The notes under the pieces are model-generated. The model was not told the DNA's origin. It was given only the letters and a program-made list of their open reading frames with translations, and made no database searches. A program made the position numbers and the translations under genes. This document shows positions 54,626 to 63,356 of a DNA stretch of 64,000 nt, in pieces. The stretch is from Janthinobacterium lividum (GTDB taxonomy: Bacteria; Pseudomonadota; Gammaproteobacteria; Burkholderiales; Burkholderiaceae_D). The stretch covers positions 2,356,001-2,420,000 of the forward strand of contig NZ_CP139976.1 in assembly GCF_034424625.1 (NCBI RefSeq), in the 5' to 3' direction. The number at the start of each line of letters is the position of its first letter. Within the stretch, counting starts at the first letter, position 1.

Positions 54626-55420
54626 ATGAATACGCAAATGAATCCAGCCCAAGACCTGGCGCCAAAGAAGAAAACCATCGAGATTTCGGGCCTGAACTTT
54701 TTTTACGGCAAAACGCAAAGCTTGCATAACGTCAACCTGGACATCCACGAAAAGAAAGTCACGGCTTTCATCGGCCCGTCCGGTTGCGGCAAGTCGACCC
54801 TGCTGCGCACCCTGAACCGCATGTATGACCTGTATCCGGGCCAGCGCGCGGAAGGCTCGATCCTGTACCGCGGCCGCAACGTGCTCGACGCCGACCAGGA
54901 CGTCAACATGCTGCGCGCCAAGGTCGGCATGGTGTTCCAGAAGCCGACGCCGTTCCCCATGTCCGTGTACGACAACATCGCCTTCGGCGTGCGCCTGTAT
55001 GAAGACCTGTCGAAGGGCGAGATGGACGAACGCGTCGAGTGGGCCCTGAAAAAGGCCGCGCTGTGGGGCGAAGTCAAGGATAAGCTGAGCAAGAGCGGCC
55101 TGTCGCTGTCGGGCGGCCAGCAGCAGCGTTTGTGCATCGCGCGCGGCGTGGCCGTGAAACCGGACGTCTTGCTGCTCGATGAGCCGACCTCGGCGCTGGA
55201 CCCGATCTCGACCTCGAAAGTGGAAGAGCTGATCAGCGAACTGAAACAGGATTACACGATCGCCATCGTGACGCACAATATGCAGCAGGCGGCGCGCTGC
55301 TCCGATTACACGGCCTATATGTACCTGGGCGAGCTGGTGGAATTCGGCGAAACGGACCAGATCTTCATGAATCCGGCCCGCAAGGAAACGCAGGATTACA
55401 TCACGGGCCGCTTCGGCTGA
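54626..55420 (+). CDS. pstB: Phosphate ABC transporter ATPase PstB
   Basis: 264-aa ATP-binding subunit. Walker [11 protein letters not shown]-loop [18 protein letters not shown] signature [16 protein letters not shown], Walker [15 protein letters not shown] and the His switch IVTHN are all present. The protein ends with the typical [25 protein letters not shown]. It lies 26 bp after pstA and 47 bp before phoU. Confidence 0.97.
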   Translation: MNTQMNPAQDLAPKKKTIEISGLNFFYGKTQSLHNVNLDIHEKKVTAFIGPSGCGKSTLLRTLNRMYDLYPGQRAEGSILYRGRNVLDADQDVNMLRAKVGMVFQKPTPFPMSVYDNIAFGVRLYEDLSKGEMDERVEWALKKAALWGEVKDKLSKSGLSLSGGQQQRLCIARGVAVKPDVLLLDEPTSALDPISTSKVEELISELKQDYTIAIVTHNMQQAARCSDYTAYMYLGELVEFGETDQIFMNPARKETQDYITGRFG

Positions 55421-55467
55421 TCCATCCCGCATAGCGACTACAAGACAACTGAATACGGAGAGACAGC

Positions 55468-56178
55468 ATGATAGGCGAACATTCATCCAAGCAATACGAC
55501 AACGAACTCGAAGCGATCCGCTCGAAAGTGCTCCTGATGGGCGGCATCGTTGAAACCCAGTTCCTCGACGCGATGACGTGCTTTCGCATCGGCAACCCGG
55601 AACGCGCCGACCGCGTGATGCGCGAAGACGACGTCGTCAATCAGCTGGAAGTGTCGCTGGACGACGCCTGCAGCCACCTGATCGTGCGCCGCCAGCCGGT
55701 CGCCAACGACTTGCGCACCATCATGGCCACCATCAAGGTGATTACCGACCTCGAGCGAGTAGGCGACGAAGCGACGAAAATCGCCCGCGTGGCGAAGAAT
55801 CTGCACAAGCGCGGCAACGGCGTCGTCAACCATTACGAGATGGTGCGCGGCATCGCCAACACGGCCACCGACATGCTGCACGACGCCCTGGACGCATTCG
55901 CGCGCAACGATGGCAAGCAGGCTTTACAATTAATTGCACAAGATGCCATCATCGACCATGAGTTTCGGTCTATCATGCGCAACTTGATCACCTTTATGAT
56001 GGAAGACCCGCGCACGATTTCGGCGGCGCTCGATACCCTGTGGGTGGCCAAGGCCATCGAACGGATCGGCGACCATGCGAAAAACATCGCCGAATACGTG
56101 ATTTACGTGGTTGAAGGCAAGGACATCCGCCACACCAAGGTGGCTGCTCCCGCCATTTCCGAGGAGCTCCCTGAGTAA
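55468..56178 (+). CDS. phoU: Phosphate signalling protein PhoU
   Basis: 236-aa helical protein with the PhoU duplicated three-helix bundle. Motifs EHSSKQYDNELEAIRSKVLLMGGIVETQFLDAM and RQPVANDLRTIMATIKVITDLERVGDEATKIA are characteristic; the second repeat has AKAIERIGDHAKNIAEYVIYVVEGKDIRH. It restrains PhoR kinase activity when phosphate is plentiful. AGAGA precedes the ATG. Confidence 0.96.
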   Translation: MIGEHSSKQYDNELEAIRSKVLLMGGIVETQFLDAMTCFRIGNPERADRVMREDDVVNQLEVSLDDACSHLIVRRQPVANDLRTIMATIKVITDLERVGDEATKIARVAKNLHKRGNGVVNHYEMVRGIANTATDMLHDALDAFARNDGKQALQLIAQDAIIDHEFRSIMRNLITFMMEDPRTISAALDTLWVAKAIERIGDHAKNIAEYVIYVVEGKDIRHTKVAAPAISEELPE

Positions 56179-56183
56179 GCTTT

Positions 56184-56873
56184 ATGGCATCTGATAAAAC
56201 CACGGTATTGATTGTTGAAGATGAGCCGGCCATCGTTGAACTGGTTACCTATTCGCTGCGCGAATCCGGCTGGAATTGCTGTTCTGTACAAAACGTTGCT
56301 GATGCCTGGGAATTCATCCAGCACCGCACGCCGCATCTGATCCTGCTGGACTGGATGCTGCCGGACCAGACGGGCTTGCGCCTGCTGTCGCGCATCCGCG
56401 CCGACCGCAATTTCGCCGCCATCCCCGTCATCATGCTCACCGCCAAGAGCATGGAAGAAGACAAGCTGGCCGGCTTGAACAGCGGGGCCGACGATTACGT
56501 CACCAAGCCGTTCTCGCCGCGCGAGCTGCTGGCCCGTGCCAAGGCGCTGTTGCGACGCAAGAGCCCGGAACACGCGCAGGCGCCCATGCGCGCCGGCAAC
56601 GTGGCACTGGACCCCGTCAGCTGCACGGTGATGATGGATGAACAGAAGATCGATATCGGCCATGCCGAATACAAGCTGCTGAAATTCCTGCTGGCCCATC
56701 CGGAGCGCGTGTTTTCGCGCAGCCAGCTGCTCGACAAGGTGTGGGGCGACCATGTGGTGATCGAGGAACGCACGGTCGATGTCCACGTATTGCGCTTGCG
56801 CAAAGCCTTGAAGGAGGCGGAAAGCCTGATCAAGACGGTGCGCAGCGTCGGCTACATGTTGTCTGAAAAGTAA
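56184..56873 (+). CDS. phoB: Phosphate regulon response regulator PhoB
   Basis: 229-aa OmpR-family regulator that binds Pho boxes. Receiver: VEDEPAI, phosphorylated Asp56 in LLDWMLPDQTG, KPFSPREL. The winged helix (about 130-229) ends VWGDHVVIEERTVDVHVLRLRKAL. It starts 5 bp after phoU, so the genes are co-transcribed. It is the expected binder of the boxes at 51183-51311. Confidence 0.97.
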   Translation: MASDKTTVLIVEDEPAIVELVTYSLRESGWNCCSVQNVADAWEFIQHRTPHLILLDWMLPDQTGLRLLSRIRADRNFAAIPVIMLTAKSMEEDKLAGLNSGADDYVTKPFSPRELLARAKALLRRKSPEHAQAPMRAGNVALDPVSCTVMMDEQKIDIGHAEYKLLKFLLAHPERVFSRSQLLDKVWGDHVVIEERTVDVHVLRLRKALKEAESLIKTVRSVGYMLSEK

Positions 56874-56884
56874 AGCTGGCCTCT

Positions 56885-58201
56885 ATGAATCCGAAATTGC
56901 TGTTCTGGGTACCGGCCGCCTTGCGCATGGTGCTGGCGCTGCTGGGCGTAGCCGTCGTCTGGTATCTGTTTGGCGCCACGTATGCGCTGGGCATCGCCTT
57001 CGTGCTGATGGCCATGATGGTGTTCGTGCAGCTGTCGTATCTGTTCCAGCTGAGTAATTGGCTGGACAATCCGCAAAGCGCCAAGCTGCCCGACGGCTGG
57101 GGCGCCTGGACCAGCATCTTCGCGCGCCTGTACCGCATGCGCCGCGACGACGAGAAAAACCAGGCCGAGCTGACGGAATGGCTGGCGCGTTTCCGCCAGG
57201 CCATGCACCTGTTGCCGGACGGCGTCGTCATCATGGATGACGTGCTGTTCCTCGAATGGTGCAACCCGGCCGCCGAGAAGCATCTGGGCCTCACGCACGA
57301 GCGCGACAAGGGCATGCGCGTGACTAACCTGATCCGCAGCCCCGAGTTCATGGATTACATCATCCTGGGCCGCTACGACCAGCCGCTGACGATCACTTTC
57401 CGCAACCGCAAGCTGATCGTGCAGATCATTCCGTTTGAAAACCGCCGCCAGATCCTCGTCACGCACGATGTGACGGAGACGGAACGCATCGAAATGATGC
57501 GCCGCGACTTCATCGCCAACGCCTCGCACGAACTGCGCACGCCGCTGACGGTCATCGTGGGCTTCCTGGAAATCGCTTCCGCCGAGCTGGACCTGGACGC
57601 CGCCACGCGCGCCGCCCACCTCAAGCTGATGACGGAGCAGGGCCACCGCATGCAGCATCTGATCGAGGACATGCTGACCCTGTCGCGCCTGGAATCGGTC
57701 GATTACCCGCTGCGCCCCGAGCCCGTGGATATCAAAAAGCTCATGCAGCAAGTCTTGCGCGACGCCAAGGGCTTGTCGGCGGGCAAGCATGAAGTGACCA
57801 TGGAATGCAACGGTCCCGATGTGCTGGGCAGCTACGACGAGCTGTACAGCGCGTTTGGCAACCTGGCTTCGAACGCCGTGCGCTACACGCCGGCCGGCGG
57901 CACCATCACCCTGCGCTGGCAGGATGGCCCGGCCGGACCGCAATTCATCGCGCAAGATACGGGCATCGGCATCAGCCAGGAACATATCTCGCGTTTGACG
58001 GAACGTTTCTACCGCGTCGACAAGAGCCGTTCGCGCGAAACCCAGGGCACGGGCCTGGGCCTGGCCATCGTCAAGCACGTGCTGCTGCGCCATGGCGGCA
58101 CCTTGGCCATCCAGTCCGTGGCCGACAAGGGCAGCAGCTTTATCGTCAGCATGCCCAAATCCGTCGTCACGCCGCTGCAGGGCGAGTTGCTGGTCAAGTA
58201 G
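56885..58201 (+). CDS. phoR: Phosphate regulon sensor kinase PhoR
   Basis: 438-aa inner-membrane kinase. Two N-terminal transmembrane segments (about 8-30 and 33-52) with no large periplasmic domain, then a PAS domain (about 100-200; LLPDGVVIMDDVLFLEWCNPAAEKHLGL), HisKA with His215 in ANASHELRTPLTVIVGFLE, and the ATPase domain with ASNAVRYTP, DTGIGIS and GTGLGLAIVKHVL. This layout is that of PhoR, which senses phosphate through PstSCAB-PhoU. It ends the operon. Confidence 0.97.
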   Translation: MNPKLLFWVPAALRMVLALLGVAVVWYLFGATYALGIAFVLMAMMVFVQLSYLFQLSNWLDNPQSAKLPDGWGAWTSIFARLYRMRRDDEKNQAELTEWLARFRQAMHLLPDGVVIMDDVLFLEWCNPAAEKHLGLTHERDKGMRVTNLIRSPEFMDYIILGRYDQPLTITFRNRKLIVQIIPFENRRQILVTHDVTETERIEMMRRDFIANASHELRTPLTVIVGFLEIASAELDLDAATRAAHLKLMTEQGHRMQHLIEDMLTLSRLESVDYPLRPEPVDIKKLMQQVLRDAKGLSAGKHEVTMECNGPDVLGSYDELYSAFGNLASNAVRYTPAGGTITLRWQDGPAGPQFIAQDTGIGISQEHISRLTERFYRVDKSRSRETQGTGLGLAIVKHVLLRHGGTLAIQSVADKGSSFIVSMPKSVVTPLQGELLVK

Positions 58202-58205
58202 GCCG

Positions 58206-58227
58206 GGGGAGGGAAGCATCCCTCCCC
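58206..58227 (+). terminator. Hairpin at the end of the pst-pho operon
   Basis: GGGGAGGGA-AGCA-TCCCTCCCC is a perfect 9-bp stem 5 bp after the phoR stop. The T-run after it is short (GTTA), so termination may be partial. Confidence 0.6.
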
Positions 58228-58277
58228 GTTACCCGTGCGACTAGTGCAAGGATGGCATAAGTCGTTACAATCAGGCC

Positions 58278-59474
58278 ATGACTTTAATCAACGCCTCTTT
58301 TCGCCACGCCGGCGCGCAGCAACTGGCCCAGTCGCTGCAGGCCGCGCGCCAGGATACTCTTTCCCTGTTCGATTGTTACGTCACGGCCGGACTGGACGTG
58401 GTGGCCGGCCTGCCCCGGCATCCGCGCCTCACGCCACCCTTGTGGCAACTTGCGCACATCGCCTGGTTTGCCGAGTGGTTCATCCTGCGCGAAGCCGCTT
58501 CCAGCCATCCGGCCGACGCCATTTATAACTCCCTGCTGACGCGCGGCGACGACTTGTTCGACGCCAACATGGTGGAGCATCGCGCGCGCTGGAAGCTGGA
58601 ACTGCCCAGCTCGGGCGCCGTGAAAACGTATTGCCACGAGGTGCTCGACAGGGTTTTGGATAAACTCTCGCGCGAAGCCAATGTCGACAGCGCCCTGGCG
58701 CCGTACCGGCTGGCGCTGGCGCATGAAGACTTGTGCGGCGAGGAAATGCTGGCCGGCTTGCAATGGATGGGCCTGGAAGCACCGGAATCCCTGTCGGCCA
58801 GCCCGGCCTTGCCGCCAGGGGCGGGCGAGATCGCTTTTCCAGGCGGCACCATTGAACTGGGCTCGCCGCGCGGCGCCGGGTTTGCCTTCGACAATGAATC
58901 GCCGCCCTACAGTTGCTACGTGGCGCCGTTTTCCATCGATGCCTGCGCCGTATCCAACGCCCAGTTTGCCGATTTTGTCGCCGATGGCGGCTACCAGAAC
59001 CGCCAGTTCTGGAGCGCGGCCGGCAGTGCCTGGCTGATGCAGCAGGAACGCTCGTCGCCCCTGTACTGGCTGCGCGAAGCAACGCAGTGGCGCACCATGC
59101 GTTTCGGCCAGCGCACGACCTTGCCGCCGAACGAAGCCGTGCGCCACATCAACCTGTATGAGGCGCAGGCGTATTGCGCCTGGGCGGGGCGCCGCCTGGC
59201 GACCGAGGCGGAATGGGAGTATGCTGCGCTGTCCGGCCATCCGCGTTTCCATTGGGGCCAGGTGTGGGAGTGGACGGCGACGCCGTTCGAGCCGTATCCG
59301 GGCTTTGCGGTGGATGCCTGGCGCGAATATTCCGCGCCATATTTCATGCAGCACCAGGTGCTGCGCGGCGCCGCCTTCGCCACGCCGCCGCGGCTGCATT
59401 CGGCCCGCATGCGCGCCTTCCACGCGCCCGAACGGGGCGACATCTTTGCCGGCCTGCGCACCTGCGCCTGGTAG
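58278..59474 (+). CDS. SenA/EgtB-like nonheme-iron C-S or C-Se bond-forming enzyme
   Basis: 398-aa protein with the two domains of EgtB-type sulfoxide synthases: a DinB-like helical domain (about 1-180) and a C-terminal FGE/SUMF1 domain (about 195-398; GQVWEWTATPFEPYPGF, VLRGAAFATPPRLHSARMRAFHAPERGDIFAGLRTCAW). The latter motif is close to SenA, the selenoneine synthase found in Burkholderiales. The first iron ligand is His60 in LAHIAWFAEWF. The usual HxxxH pair reads His149-E-D-L-Cys153, so the third histidine is replaced by Cys. senB, senC or egtD are not near. The substrate is not known, and activity is uncertain. Confidence 0.85.
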   Translation: MTLINASFRHAGAQQLAQSLQAARQDTLSLFDCYVTAGLDVVAGLPRHPRLTPPLWQLAHIAWFAEWFILREAASSHPADAIYNSLLTRGDDLFDANMVEHRARWKLELPSSGAVKTYCHEVLDRVLDKLSREANVDSALAPYRLALAHEDLCGEEMLAGLQWMGLEAPESLSASPALPPGAGEIAFPGGTIELGSPRGAGFAFDNESPPYSCYVAPFSIDACAVSNAQFADFVADGGYQNRQFWSAAGSAWLMQQERSSPLYWLREATQWRTMRFGQRTTLPPNEAVRHINLYEAQAYCAWAGRRLATEAEWEYAALSGHPRFHWGQVWEWTATPFEPYPGFAVDAWREYSAPYFMQHQVLRGAAFATPPRLHSARMRAFHAPERGDIFAGLRTCAW

Positions 59475-59507
59475 CGCGCCGAGAACAGACATCATTTCAG
59501 GATACCC

Positions 59508-61454
59508 TTGAGTACAGATAACGCCCCGCAGTTCATTCCCAAACGCATCACGCCCACGCCGGAACAGGTCGCCATCCAGACGGCGCAAAAGAAAGTGGTG
59601 CTGATCGACGCCAATGCTGGCGCGGCCAAGACGACGACCCTGGCCCTGCGGCTGGCCGAAGCGCTGCACCGGGGCCGCGCGCCCGAGCGCATGCTGGCCC
59701 TCGTGTTTACGGAGGCGGCGCGCGTGGCCCTGCGCCAGCGCCTGCTGGAAGTGGGTGTGCCGCTGGGCGTCGTCAAGCGCCTGACCGTCGACACTTTCGA
59801 TGCCTTTGCCGCCAAGGTGCTGCGGCAGCTGGAAAACATGCAGGTGGCATCCATGCGCAGCGATGAAGAGTTGCGCCCGGTAGCCTGGGAAGCGCTGGAA
59901 GTGGTATCGGAGAAATACGCCCACCGCTACCCGCTGGAAATCAATACGACGAACGGGGCGATCGCCGAATTCTTGAAATTGCAGCTGCGCACCAAGGCGC
60001 GCCTGGATTTTCAAAATCCTGACTTCGAGAGCAATTCCCTGGACGACAATCTGGAAATGCTGGGCATGTCGCGCACGCATTATCTGTGGCTGCGCGAATA
60101 CGAAGGCTTGCGCGGCGCCGACACGGGCGACATCCAGTTCCGCGCGCCCTTCGACGCCACCTACGACCTGGTGCGCATGCTCGACGGCGACGAGCCGCTG
60201 CGCCAGCAATTGCCGGCCTTCCAGATCATCGTGGCCGATGAATTGCACGATTTGAACGAAGCGTCGTTCCGCCTGCTGACCATGCTGATACGCCGCGGTA
60301 ACGCGTTTTTCTGCGGCGCCGGCGACAAGGATCAAGTCATCTATACGTGGTCGGGCGCCGACCACCGCTTCCTGCGCCAGCGCTTCGAGCAGGAATTCCC
60401 CACCTTGCAGCGCCTGCCGTTGACGGCGTCCTACCGCTACGGCCCGCAATTGGCACACGCCGTGGGCGTGCTGAAAAACAAGGCCAGCGTGTCGGCCCTG
60501 TCGCGCGCCACGCACATCGAAGTGCTGCAATACGAGCATGCGCAGCCGCAGGCCTGCAGTGCCCAGCTGATCGCCGCGCTCGAACACGCGCATGCGGGCA
60601 CGACGGCCATTTTGCTGCGCGACCGCGACCAGGCCATCCGCGTGGAAACGGCACTGTTCCAGAGCGGCATCGCGTATGGCCTGGTGGACATGAACAGCTA
60701 TCTGCTGAGCCTGGAAGTGCTGATGCTGCGCGGCATGGTCGCCATCGCCCGCAAGGATTTACATACGATCAAGAGCGGCCCGCGCCGCGGCGAAATCCTC
60801 GAAGCGCTGGTGGCGTTCGCGGAAATCCCGTTTACACGCGGTGAGCTCCAGCAAGCCAAGGCCGATGTGGCCAACTATCCCGACTTGCTGGAAGGCTTCT
60901 TGACGAACCAGCTGGCCAAGTCGCACAACCAGGACAAGGCGGCGTTGACTCTGGCCGCTGTCGATTACCTGCGCGCGCTGCCCCCCGACGCCTTGGCGGG
61001 CGACGCCCTGCAGCACATCTTTGGCCTGATGCAGCTGGAACAGACGGCGCGCCGCATCTATGTCGACCCGGCCCAGGCGCGGGTCGTCGCCCGTTCCCTG
61101 CACGGTTTTATTGCCGTGTGCCGCGAAGCGGGCGTGGCGCTGGGCGGCTTTGCCGGCTGGCTGGGCGAGATGGAAGAAGCCGTGACGGTCTCGACCGGCA
61201 AGGCCAAACTCGTCATCGCCTGCATCGACCAGATCAAGGGCCTCGAATACAACCACGTCATCTTGCCCTACCTGGCCGTCGATGAATTCCCGCGCAGCAA
61301 GACCGACCCGCTGGAAGAGGAAAACCGCTTCTATGTGGCCGCCACCCGCGCGCGCGACAGGCTCACCCTGCTGACGCCGGAAGACCCCGCCTATCAGAGC
61401 CGCTACATCGCCGCCTTGCAGCTCAAGCAGAAGATTGTTGCGCCGAAGTCATAG
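59508..61454 (+). CDS. UvrD/Rep-like ATP-dependent helicase
   Basis: 648-aa superfamily 1 helicase-like protein. Q-motif TPEQVAIQTA, Walker A DANAGAAKTTTL (Lys41) in which the usual GSGKT is GAAKT, motif Ia VFTEAARVALRQRL, motif II VADELHDLNEA (DELH instead of DEAQ), motif III GDKDQVIYTWSGA, motif IV TASYRYG, motif V QIKGLEYNHVILP and motif VI RFYVAATRARDRLTLL. It is shorter than UvrD and Rep. The start is TTG 59508 with AGGAT upstream. It is 33 bp after the SenA-like gene. The DNA substrate is unknown. Confidence 0.85.
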   Translation: MSTDNAPQFIPKRITPTPEQVAIQTAQKKVVLIDANAGAAKTTTLALRLAEALHRGRAPERMLALVFTEAARVALRQRLLEVGVPLGVVKRLTVDTFDAFAAKVLRQLENMQVASMRSDEELRPVAWEALEVVSEKYAHRYPLEINTTNGAIAEFLKLQLRTKARLDFQNPDFESNSLDDNLEMLGMSRTHYLWLREYEGLRGADTGDIQFRAPFDATYDLVRMLDGDEPLRQQLPAFQIIVADELHDLNEASFRLLTMLIRRGNAFFCGAGDKDQVIYTWSGADHRFLRQRFEQEFPTLQRLPLTASYRYGPQLAHAVGVLKNKASVSALSRATHIEVLQYEHAQPQACSAQLIAALEHAHAGTTAILLRDRDQAIRVETALFQSGIAYGLVDMNSYLLSLEVLMLRGMVAIARKDLHTIKSGPRRGEILEALVAFAEIPFTRGELQQAKADVANYPDLLEGFLTNQLAKSHNQDKAALTLAAVDYLRALPPDALAGDALQHIFGLMQLEQTARRIYVDPAQARVVARSLHGFIAVCREAGVALGGFAGWLGEMEEAVTVSTGKAKLVIACIDQIKGLEYNHVILPYLAVDEFPRSKTDPLEEENRFYVAATRARDRLTLLTPEDPAYQSRYIAALQLKQKIVAPKS

Positions 61455-61547
61455 ATCTTTTGCTGTGCGGCTGCTTTTTGCGAAGGCGGAAACGGCGCAT
61501 ACTTTGTCGGACTGATCACAATCGATCTGAACTTACAAAGGAGGAAC

Positions 61548-61667
61548 GACGCCTAACAAAACCGTAGCGAGCGGCGATGATTTGTGGCTAAGAAGCGCAA
61601 CCGTGCTAGAGCACGGTGAGCATCGCAGGCCGCAAAGCGCGACGCGCAGTAGGTTTTGTTTGGCGTC
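61548..61667 (+). repeat. Structured dispersed repeat, copy C (120 bp), just before an epimerase gene
   Basis: Same length and layout as the copy at 46822. Ends GACGCCTA(ac)AAAACC and GGTTTTGTTTGGCGTC pair; the inner hairpin is ACCGTGC-TAGA-GCACGGT (61600-61617). Relative to the first copy the paired bases change together (GACGTC to GACGCC with GACGTC to GGCGTC; GTAC to GTGC with GTAC to GCAC). It ends 6 nt before the ATG at 61674, so it fills the mRNA leader. Confidence 0.85.
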
Positions 61668-61673
61668 CACGGC

Positions 61674-62588
61674 ATGAAAGTGTTTTTGACAGGCGCAGCG
61701 GGTTTTATCGGCAGTTCCATCGCGGCGGGCCTCGTGCGCGCCGGCCATCAGGTGACGGGCCTCGTGCGCAAACCCGAGCAGGTGGCCGAGCTGGCCAGCA
61801 TCGGCGTGCACGGTATCGTCGGCACCTTGAACGATCGCGCATTGCTCATCGAGCAGGCGAAGGCAGCCGATGCCGTCATCAATGCGGCCAGCAGCGACCA
61901 CCGCGCCGCCGTCGAAGCGATCCTCGAAGCGCTGGCCGGCACGAACAAAGTGTTCCTGCATACAAGCGGCTCGTCCATCGTGGGCGACGCGTCGGGCGGC
62001 GAGGGCACGGAACAGATCTATTACGAAGACAAGCTGCCGGCGCCGACGGCAGACAAGGCGGCCCGTGTCGCCATCGATGACCTGATATTGGCCAGCGCAA
62101 GCCAGGGCGTGCGCGCCAGCGTGTTGTGCAATACCCTGATCTACGGCCACGGCGCCTTGCCGCGCGACAGCGTGCAGTTGCCGCGCCTGCTGAAACAGGC
62201 GCGCAAGAGCGGCATCGTGCGTCACGTGGGGCCGGGCCGCAACATCTGGTCCAACGTGCATATCGACGATGTCGTCAGCCTGTATTTGCTGGCGCTGGAA
62301 AAGTCGCCGGCCGGCACGTTTTACTTCGTCGAGTCGGGCGAAGCAGCTTTCCATGACATGACGGCCGCCATCGCCGAGGCACTGGACCTGGGGCCCGCGC
62401 AGGATTGGCCGTTGCCCGAGGCGATAGCCGAATGGGGTTACGAGATGGCTTCCTACGGCCTTGGCTCCAACAGCCGCGTGCGCGGCGAGCGGGCGCGCAA
62501 GCTGCTGGGCTGGCAGCCGCAGGGCCCGTCCGTGCTGGCATGGATCGGGAACGACATGCTGCATCCGCCGCACGCCATCGCTGTTTGA
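61674..62588 (+). CDS. NAD(P)-dependent epimerase/dehydratase-family protein
   Basis: 304-aa extended short-chain dehydrogenase. The Rossmann motif is FLTGAAGFIGSSIAAGLVRAGH (residues 4-25). The usual catalytic Tyr-x-x-x-Lys is not obvious; an atypical SDR-type core with HTSGSSIVGD is seen instead. C-terminal substrate region includes NVHIDDVVSLYLLALEKSPAGTFYFVESGE. The ATG at 61674 is preceded by the repeat, with no clear ribosome site; the frame can be extended 6 codons upstream into the repeat. The substrate is unknown. Confidence 0.85.
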   Translation: MKVFLTGAAGFIGSSIAAGLVRAGHQVTGLVRKPEQVAELASIGVHGIVGTLNDRALLIEQAKAADAVINAASSDHRAAVEAILEALAGTNKVFLHTSGSSIVGDASGGEGTEQIYYEDKLPAPTADKAARVAIDDLILASASQGVRASVLCNTLIYGHGALPRDSVQLPRLLKQARKSGIVRHVGPGRNIWSNVHIDDVVSLYLLALEKSPAGTFYFVESGEAAFHDMTAAIAEALDLGPAQDWPLPEAIAEWGYEMASYGLGSNSRVRGERARKLLGWQPQGPSVLAWIGNDMLHPPHAIAV

Positions 62589-62972
62589 TGTAGCTCAGCA
62601 AAACCCCATCAGTGTGCGCTAGCGAACGGTGCTGTATGGCGATCGGGAGTATGATGGCTCTGCTTGGTTGAGACGCACTGCCGTGAAGTTGGCGGCATGT
62701 TCGATCTTCCAGCAGGTCAGCCGGTCGCCTCAAGGATCGGCACCAGATTTCTGTTCGCGTTGGCGCCCTGCGCCACGCGGCTGTGCACTGCAACTCCAGG
62801 TCGCGGTGTGTACTGCGAACCCCTTCAAGGCCGGCCTAGCCGGTCTTTTTTTTTGCCTGTTGTTTCCGCCGCTGCGCCATTCACCGCCACCTGTCCGCCA
62901 TTCGCCGAAGCGGTGTTTTCCCATCACCGAAATCCGCGTATCTTTACGATCAACCAACTTCAAGGGGTGACC
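62589..62972. other. Gene-free stretch with a possible noncoding RNA
   Basis: No coding gene is supported in 384 bp; the open frames that cross it have no ribosome sites. A TATGAT -10-like element lies at 62650-62655. Downstream, GTTCGC near 62753 can pair with GCGAAC near 62815, and an intrinsic terminator follows at 62827-62854. Together these would allow a transcript of about 195 nt. Confidence 0.35.
62827..62854 (+). terminator. Intrinsic terminator
   Basis: AAGGCCGGC-CTA-GCCGGTCTT forms a 9-bp stem with one G-T pair, followed by nine T. It would end read-through from the epimerase gene or a small RNA made in the preceding gap. Confidence 0.85.
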
Positions 62973-63356
62973 GTGAAACCTGAACCAGCTTATTGCCGCC
63001 GTACCCAGCTGCTGTGGGGCGTGCTGCTGATCGCCATCGGCGCCATCATCTTGCTGGACCGGCTCGATGTGATCTATCTCCACGATTATTATTCACTATG
63101 GCATTATTGGCCGGTGATACTGGTCGTCTTCGGCTTGAACAAGCTGCTCACGCCCGTGTCCGCCAAACAGGTGCTGAGCGGTCTGTGGCTGATCTTTTTC
63201 GCCGCCTGGTGGTATGTGTCGTATGAAGAACTGTGGAACCTGAGTTTTTATAACAGCTGGCCCGCCTTGCTGATCGCCTGGGGCGTGGGTCTCGTGCTGG
63301 AGCCGCTGTTGAACAAACATTTTATTGCCTACCGGGAGTCCGAGCATGAAAAATAA
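62973..63356 (+). CDS. Membrane protein with LiaI/LiaF-like segment
   Basis: 127-aa protein, start GTG 62973 with AAGGGG 5 nt upstream; longer versions have no ribosome site. It has about four transmembrane segments in two pairs (LLWGVLLIAIGAIILLDRLD, WPVILVVFGLNKLLTP, QVLSGLWLIFFAAWWYV, WPALLIAWGVGLVLEPLL), typical of the DUF5668/LiaI-LiaF membrane region. The next gene starts 11 bp before its stop, and its first domain resembles this protein, so the pair arose by duplication and probably works as a membrane-stress sensor component. Confidence 0.75.
   Translation: MKPEPAYCRRTQLLWGVLLIAIGAIILLDRLDVIYLHDYYSLWHYWPVILVVFGLNKLLTPVSAKQVLSGLWLIFFAAWWYVSYEELWNLSFYNSWPALLIAWGVGLVLEPLLNKHFIAYRESEHEK

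Noticed and set aside
46822..61667. The repeat family as a CRISPR array or insertion sequence
   Set aside because: The copies are single, far apart, in both orientations, contain no open frame and show no spacer structure or clear target-site duplication.
62664..62972. Upstream extension of the LiaF-like membrane protein
   Set aside because: The extension crosses a strong intrinsic terminator with nine T and lacks a ribosome site; GTG 62973 with AAGGGG is far better.
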